Assembly (NCBI GenBank): GCA_025766275.1
Contig: JAFKAC010000047.1
Coordinates: 124,001 to 188,000, forward strand
DNA length: 64,000 bases
Reading direction: 5' to 3'
From: Lactarius indigo
Lineage: Eukaryota > Basidiomycota > Agaricomycetes > Russulales > Russulaceae
Position numbers and translations under genes: made by a program. The notes beneath the pieces are model-generated. The model worked only from the letters and a program-made list of their open reading frames with translations. It made no database searches and was not told the origin of the DNA. Each line of letters opens with the position of its first letter. Position 1 is the first letter of the stretch. Shown one piece after another: positions 58,501 to 64,000 of this stretch.

Positions 58501-59027
58501 GCAGGTGTGCGCCAAGGGGACGGCAGGGGTACAAACAAAGCGATTTGGAATATAAGACGGAGGGATCCGGCCCTGGGCTGTGCTGTTCGTACAAGTACGC
58601 CAGGGTTTCGAGTGAGAGCCAGAGAGCGAGAACGAGAAAGTGAGGTCTTTTTCTTTTTCTTTCTTCTTCACTGCATATATTCTTCTTCTATTCTGCTTTC
58701 TCGTCTCTCCTGGCTGCTCTCACTCGCCCCCTCCCATTCTTGGTCTCATCCGATTTCTCATCTGTGACGACCCTCGATACCCCGACTCTTCGTTCCATTT
58801 GCCGACTAGTTACGATCGCATCCGCATCCGTCCAGTCCGCTATCAGCCATTCCTCCAATTCGATTCAGACTCAGCTCTAGGCCCACCCGCAGACAATGGC
58901 CACAGTTGTAACCCACCAGCCAAGGCCAGTCCCCGCCTTTCGTCGTCAACATTCTGCCTGCATCGCATATCGGTCCTCTCCTCTCATACCAAATCAGTCT
59001 CAATCTTCCTTTTCATTCCTTTCAAGT
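52528..59027. other. Long gene-free region upstream of the second C2H2 gene
   Basis: About 6.4 kb without a supported protein gene, tRNA or rRNA. It contains many A or T homopolymers of 9-15 nt (for example 52624, 53279, 56578, 56986), a CA repeat near 53782, and C or G runs near 56152 and 58340. The final 350 bp are CT-rich with TATATTC, the likely promoter and leader of the zinc-finger gene. An in-frame upstream ATG at 58896 could add 44 residues to that protein. Confidence 0.5.
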
Positions 59028-60288
59028 ATGGATCTCTATCCACGCTCTTATAGGCCAAATCGTCCCCCTCAAATCCCCCCTTCGCTCCACCACCACCGCC
59101 ACCACCACGTTCCCCATACTCCTCCCTACTACTCTCCACAACACCGCTCCACCATGACCCCTGCTGCTCAACCCACTGTCTCTTATCCACGTCATGCATC
59201 CCCTCTTTCATCCACATATCCTCTCGTCTACAGTCCGTCCGAGAACTCGTACCACACCACTCCCCCCATGACTGCCGACATCCAGCCCGAATATCCCTTT
59301 GACATCACGTTTGCTACCGGCTCTGGCGTGAGCTTCACGGATCTCGACTTGGCCCAGGCCGCCTTTCTCAATCCGGGCCAGTTGCCTTGGCCAGAGGCAA
59401 AGACCGACTTCAAGGTCGAGTCTCCACCCGTGCCCCAACCCGTCTTTTACGCAGATCCTGGCGGGAACTACGCATTTTACAATGATTCTACGACAAGCGC
59501 AGTCATCGATGCACAGCTTTTCGCTGCGCAGCCTCAATCTCACCCGACTCCAGAGATGCTATCTTCCCCTCCTGCGCCTCACTCATTGGGAGGTTCTTCC
59601 GCAGCCCCCGTCTTCGTGCAGCCATCCGAAGTCATGCCACCTTCACCACCCACCTTTGCGGCCCCGGTGCCCTTCCCCCGCATGCCGGGATCGTCGAGCC
59701 CGCCAGGGCTGACCGGCGAGTCGGACGAGGACATCGTGAGCGAGTCGGGAGAGAGCGAAGCTGCCGATCCGTCAGATGTGCCCGAGTGCGACGACGATGG
59801 GGAATTCGTACCTTCCCGCATGTCCCTCCCGCGCACCCGTTCACGCCGCACGAGTAGCGTGAGCGTGAGCAGCTGCAGCGGCAGTGTGCGTGCTGCGCGA
59901 TCGTGTCGTCTTGGCGCTCCCGTGCCAGTCCCGAACCTCACGAAAAAGTCGCGCGGTCGCAGAGTGCCAACTGCACCGGTGTTCATCGTCCAAGGGGGCG
60001 TGCAGAAGAACATGCGGATGTACCGATGCGCCGTCGAGGGCTGTTACAAGTGCTTTGCCCGCGGTGAACACCTGAAGCGGCACGTACGGTCGATCCACAC
60101 CAACGAGAAGCGTGAGTTTCTATCTTTTTTTCTCCTTTTTTTGAATCGTGGGCTCATCATTCAATGTCACAGCGCACAAGTGTCCTGTCGAAGGATGCGG
60201 AAAGGACTTCAGTCGTCACGATAACCTCGGACAGCACATGCGTGTGCACAAGGGTCAAGCGCTGTCCAGTATGGGCGACGACAGCTGA
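59028..60288 (+). CDS. C2H2 zinc-finger transcription factor (Msn2-like), paralogue 2
   Basis: Two exons, with the intron (about 60113-60171) at exactly the same place as in paralogue 1 (EK|P between fingers). The N terminus MDLYPRSYRPNRPPQIPP is rich in His, Pro and Tyr and is followed by a long Ser/Pro region. An acidic patch (SDEDIVSESGESEAADPS) and the conserved PVPVPNLTKKSRGRRVP precede finger 1, CAVEGCYKCFARGEHLKRH, and finger 2, CPVEGCGKDFSRHDNLGQH. The stop TGA is at 60286-60288. The factor is likely nuclear and may bind stress-response-like sites; the target is inferred from similarity to Msn2/4-type fingers. The ATG at 59028 was chosen because the upstream 44-residue extension looks like leader sequence. 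Confidence 0.85.
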
Positions 60289-60719
60289 GCGCGTCCTACA
60301 CTGCTTCGCGTACGACCAAAATTATCTTTTTACGATCACGATGCCTTAACGCCACGCCACAATTGTTTTTTTTTTTTTTTCTTCCTTTTGTTTGGTATCG
60401 TTGGGACAATGAGTTTCCTCCCGTCTCGCACATGTACTTTTACCACTGCTTCAACCCCCCGCTCGTCCTGTATCCATCCATGTGTATTCCCTATTCTATC
60501 GCTGTAGTCTTACTTATGGCGCTTATGAGCTCGCCACCGCGCGCCGTGTGTCGGTTGTCTTTCTACGACTTGCTATGTTATGATAACACGATGATGCCCC
60601 TTGCTGTCTCATCGACGACGTTATACGAGGGGGTTTATATATATTTATATAAGGTTTTGTATGGTGTACATGTCCGAGTGATGAACAAAAGCATATATCG
60701 ACATGGTGGTAAACCACAA
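60289..60719. other. Convergent intergenic stretch
   Basis: 3' flanks of the C2H2 gene (+) and centrin (-), including a T(15) run at about 60365. Confidence 0.45.
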
Positions 60720-61454
60720 CTATGCCTCGTCAGTCATGATGCTGATAAACTCCTGCTCGTTGATTTCGCCGTCCTGGTCGAGATCAAACTCGTCAATCAT
60801 CGCTTGTCTACACCCCAACGCACGCGTTAATTCATCAGAAAAAAAAAAAGGAAAAGATAAGGGATGCAAACGCACAACTCGTCATCCTCGAGACGGTCTC
60901 CGATCTCTTTGGCGACGCGCCGGAGGTTGCGTATGGAAATCTTTCCCGTATTATCATCGTCAAACAGCTGGAATGCGCGCCGGATCTCGTCCATGGGGTC
61001 GCGCGCCAATATCCTTTCCGTCACTGTGGATTCGTTCGTTCGTGAGTCCATCCTCCGCCAGAAAGGAATTATATTAAAACGCACTGATTTTAGCAAAGTC
61101 ATCATACTCGAGGAGCCCATGGCCAGTCTTGTCGTGGTCACGGAGCGTCTTGAGCACCTCGGCCTTCTTGAGGTCAAAGCCGAGCGCGCGCATGGCGACC
61201 TTGAGTTCGTGATAGTCGACCGCGCCGTCCTTGTCCGTGTCGAAGAGCTCAAACGCCTCTTTGATCTCCTGCTTCTGCTCGTCGGAGAGTTCTGGGCGTA
61301 CGGTGGCGTGCGCGCTGCCGTGTGTGCGGCGCTTGGCTTTGGAGGCGGCGCTGGAGGTGTACATGGGGGGGGTTGGAGAGGAAACGCGTCGCGTGTCGTG
61401 GGAATGTGATACGACGTCTGGCATGTGACCGTGCACGTGGTCCGACACGGACAT
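60720..61454 (-). CDS. Centrin (Cdc31-like EF-hand protein)
   Basis: Multiple exons give about 190 residues. After a Ser/His-rich N-terminal tail comes [20 protein letters not shown], the centrin hallmark. Four EF-hand loops are visible: [24 protein letters not shown] (weak Ca2+ ligands), [12 protein letters not shown] and [12 protein letters not shown]. The C terminus is FISIMTDEA. The conserved [13 protein letters not shown] between loops 1 and 2 distinguishes centrin from calmodulin. In fungi Cdc31/centrin acts at the spindle pole body and in mRNA export and DNA-repair complexes. The stop is TAG at 60720-60722. The gene is divergent from the dioxygenase with 63 bp between the ATGs. Confidence 0.88.
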
Positions 61455-61517
61455 CTCCGGTTTTCTATAAGACGACCACGCTCTGATAATCTATCAGCGG
61501 CGTACACGTACAATTCC
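61455..61517. promoter_or_regulatory. 63-bp bidirectional promoter, centrin / dioxygenase
   Basis: Only 63 bp separate two divergent start codons. It contains TCTATAAG near 61463 on the plus strand. Transcription of each gene must start inside the other gene's leader or coding part. Confidence 0.6.
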
Positions 61518-62983
61518 ATGCCTATCCAGACTGTTCCTCTCACCCTCCCTCCTTCGGCCGATCCCACCAAGTTCACACAGTTTGGCAGGGAAGTCATCGG
61601 CGTAGATCCCGGAAATTTATCTCCCGCCGAGTTTGTTGAGATCGAACAGCTTCTCTACACCGTGCGTTCGACCCTGACACTGTCCTGAGCCCAGTCCCTG
61701 ATTCTTATCCCCTTCCAGCACGACGCTCTTCTTTTTCGAAACGCCAACTTTTCTCCTGAGCAACAATATGCCTTGACAAGGGTAAGTGTGGTTGCGGCCG
61801 CCGCCACTTCAGATCCTGCGACCCCATCACTTGACCTCCTTAAACGCTGACGCCCAATGTCTCTGCTGTCCCTCATGTCCAGGCATTTGACCCAACTTCC
61901 GAGTCATACGGACACGGCAACAACAAGACTCAGTCGACCAAAAAGTCGATCCTACATCCAGACCTCAAGACGATCCCTCGCGTACCGCAGGTACAGTTAA
62001 TCGGCAACGGCACCGTGTACGACCATGAGGGTCTCGAGGTCGCCCCGCTCAAGCACCCCTCCCACCGTACCTTCCACAAGACCACCGTCTCGCTCGAGGA
62101 CGAGGCCCAAGGCGCGACGCGCTTCTACCGCTGGCACATCGACGCTGCGCTGTACGAGCTCTCCCCGCCCAAAGTGACGACACTGTACGCCGTGCGCGTT
62201 CCACAGGGCCCCCAGCAGGTATGCCGCTACGACGACGGCACCGGCGACGAGCTCCCCGTCCCACTCGGCACGACCGCATTCGTCTCCGGCAAGACCATGT
62301 TCGACATACTTCCCCGCGCGCTGCAGAGCGTCGCCGTGCGCGCACGCGTGCGCTATGCCCCGCACCCGTACGTGTGGATGGGCCCCGCTGCGGCGCACAG
62401 CACTGGCCTCGCGATCGAGAGCGAAGGGAAGGAGCTCCCCCTCGACGAGCTCCCGCCCTGGACGGAGGACAAGATCAAGGTGTTCCCCGTGGTGCGTGTG
62501 TGCCGGCAGATGTGCGCGTTAAAAGAGACGAAGTTTCTGATGGCCCCGTGCAGACGTGGAAGAACCCCGTGACGGGCGCGCTGCACTTCCAAGTGCACCC
62601 TTGTGCTGCGCACGAGCTGTTAGTCGACCCGCTGCCCGAAGGCGCGTCGCGCGAGGGCGCGCTGTACCCTGACGGTGCCCACCTCAAGGACATCAAGGAG
62701 GTGCGCGACCTGCTGTACAGGATGCAGCGTCCCGCCATCGCGCCGAGCGTGTGTCTTCTCATTCTTCCTGATATTCTTTTTCATCGTTGATGCGTGAGAC
62801 TAGTTGATATACCCGCATGACTGGAAGGAAAAGGACCTCGTGCTGTTCCATAACCGCGGCGTGCTGCACACCGTCGTTGGCGCGTTCAAACCAGACGAGG
62901 TGCGCGCGTTCCATCAGTGCAACCTCGCGGCATCGAGCGCGCCCGTGGGGCCCACACCGGAGGACGTGAAGAAGTATGCATGA
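61518..62983 (+). CDS. Alpha-ketoglutarate-dependent dioxygenase, TauD/TfdA fold, probably xanthine dioxygenase (XanA-like)
   Basis: Five exons or so. After [16 protein letters not shown] comes [17 protein letters not shown], then [19 protein letters not shown], typical of the TfdA N-terminal part. The iron site is visible as [18 protein letters not shown] (His-x-Asp) and the distal His lies in [17 protein letters not shown], with the NR..H pattern of this family. The stop is TGA at 62981-62983. XanA-type enzymes convert xanthine to uric acid with Fe(II) and 2-oxoglutarate, letting fungi use purines without xanthine dehydrogenase. The overall order and the [15 protein letters not shown] segment are what led me to the xanthine assignment; another TfdA substrate is possible. 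The protein should be cytosolic. Confidence 0.82.
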
Positions 62984-63303
62984 GCAGCAGGTCACACGGA
63001 TTTCAGGATGGTGCCAGCGGCAATAATTATAAATATAGAGGAAGACGGGGCGTTGATACTTATGGCTGTACTTTTGGTAACAATTAGGAAAAGGAAAACA
63101 CATTCCCTCCGCAGGCAGTGCAAGCGTCAAGTAAAGTGGCGATTGCGCACCAGACAGTACGCCGCAGTTAGTCCAGGCGGCCCTTCGTCTTGCTAAGTCA
63201 AGTATTATTGTTGCGCACGAAGGCTATGGCATCACGCATGGACAGCCCACTAAAATGAGTCAGAACGACGCGGCACTGCAAGTCGAAGCGCGCTTAAAAT
63301 GCA
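62984..63303. other. Intergenic between dioxygenase and U2 copy 2
   Basis: 3' flank of the dioxygenase gene; no other signal. Confidence 0.4.
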
Positions 63304-63335
63304 TGGTCCGTGCGCAACCCTCCTGCGTATAAAAA
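63304..63335 (+). promoter_or_regulatory. U2 copy 2 promoter: upstream box and TATA
   Basis: TGGTCCGTGCGCAA at 63304-63317 (about -53 to -40) and TATAAAAA at 63328-63335 (about -29 to -22). The 14-mer is identical to that of copy 1. Confidence 0.7.
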
Positions 63336-63356
63336 GGGCACTCCCCTCTCTCCGAA

Positions 63357-63545
63357 ATCTTTACCACTCTGGCCTTTTGGCTTAGATCAAGTGTAGTATC
63401 TGTTCTTAATAGTTTAACCACTATTATGGGGGCACCGCCCCCATTACTGGTTATCTAATTTTTGCCGCCCCTGTTCCTTGGGCTCTGCTTGCAACCCGAG
63501 GACGCGATGACCCCGCCGCTGCACTACCGGCCTGCGTTGTCAGGG
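63357..63545 (+). ncRNA. U2 spliceosomal snRNA, copy 2
   Basis: Starts ATCTTTACCACTCTGGCC and carries the same GTGTAGTATCTG branch-site region, GGGGGCACCGCCCCC hairpin and TAATTTTTG Sm site as copy 1. Differences cluster in the 3' hairpins (for example GCCGCTGC..CCGGC versus GCCGTTGC..CTGGC), where the changed pairs stay complementary or become G-U. This supports two functional genes. Length is about 189 nt, with the 3' end estimated. Confidence 0.95.
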
Positions 63546-64000
63546 GATCACTCTTGCTTTTCTTCTGCTGATCCTTGATGATGTCTACCTCTTGGTGGGC
63601 CCTTGAGATCAGCAGACGATTTGGAGAGCTGATCTTCGTGATTCTTTTTCTTTTCCTTTTGTCGATGTTCTTTGTGGTGGGTGCGATGGTACTAATGTTT
63701 TAGGTCATCATTTGTTCTTCGTCACTTCGGTCGCGCAGGGTTCTTGGACGGTCTAGTGAAGTTTTATTTGTCGAAAGGGTTTCGAGCTTCGCCATGTATT
63801 GTAATGATAGTAATAATATTCCTTGAATATAAGCTCATTTGATCAGATTTAAAGCGTGAACATAGTCGCTCTTGCTCCCCAACCACACTCCAATAATCAT
63901 CCGCTTTGTAACGGTAACGGCCGTCTACACTATCAGTATATTTCCACCCAAATCACGTACACGTGCGAGCGAACATTAAAAACAAGACGAGCGTTAAATG
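63546..64000. other. Region downstream of U2 copy 2
   Basis: The first 50 bp remain similar to the 3' flank of copy 1 (GATCACTCTTGC). Nothing else is recognised before the window end. Confidence 0.4.

Noticed and set aside
1..64000. CRISPR arrays, bacterial-type operons or prophage
   Set aside because: No regularly spaced repeats, and all genes have spliceosomal introns; the sequence is eukaryotic.

Overview
The window looks like nuclear DNA of a filamentous basidiomycete, most likely an agaricomycete. Almost every gene is split by short introns of about 50-65 nt with GT..AG ends and CTGAC/CTAAT-like branch sites. The gene set (large F-box/LRR proteins, short secreted proteins, a P450, Msn2-like zinc fingers) and a chromodomain gypsy element and LINE fragment fit the same group. 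I cannot name the species.

Layout. 1-4923: 3' half of a Ty3/gypsy chromodomain retrotransposon with its 3' LTR; the pol frame is broken in RNase H and the polyprotein carries an unusual gag-like zinc-knuckle tail. 4924-10338: decayed, nearly gene-free DNA with one short secreted-peptide candidate. 10339-14250: an inositol monophosphatase-family gene (+) converging on a cytochrome P450 (-). 14967-18354: an intron-rich secreted, probably GPI-anchored repeat protein, a broken F-box gene and a second short secreted peptide. 20104-21609: intact F-box/LRR gene. 23030-30392: minus-strand housekeeping block (mitochondrial uS15, importin-9/Kap114, RS-rich protein). 32653-33305: small conserved-looking hypothetical gene. 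33635-38088: GH47 alpha-1,2-mannosidase and a ZNHIT2-like zf-HIT protein (-).

37936-44098 is a three-copy direct tandem duplication. Each unit of about 1.7 kb holds one intact WCGPC thioredoxin gene plus the captured 5' end of the ZNHIT2-like gene; the middle copy was later hit by a 5'-truncated LINE with a poly(A) tail and a 16-bp target-site duplication. 44719-44907 is a U2 snRNA gene (-). 47584-52527: a C2H2 zinc-finger factor, a UNC93-like transporter and a single-pass membrane protein. 52528-59027 is a 6.4-kb gene-free stretch leading to a second, paralogous C2H2 factor (59028-60288). 60720-62983: a centrin and a xanthine dioxygenase-like gene, divergent with only 63 bp between start codons. 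63357-63545: a second U2 gene in the opposite orientation.

Functionally the region is a mixture: RNA processing (two U2 genes, RS protein, ZNHIT2-like), nuclear import, N-glycan trimming, redox (thioredoxins, P450) and secreted small proteins. There is no single pathway cluster. The most informative structures are the thioredoxin array with readable breakpoints, a 14-bp upstream element shared by the two U2 genes, the small secreted genes with a common TATA-to-ATG layout, and the gag-like tail of the retrotransposon.
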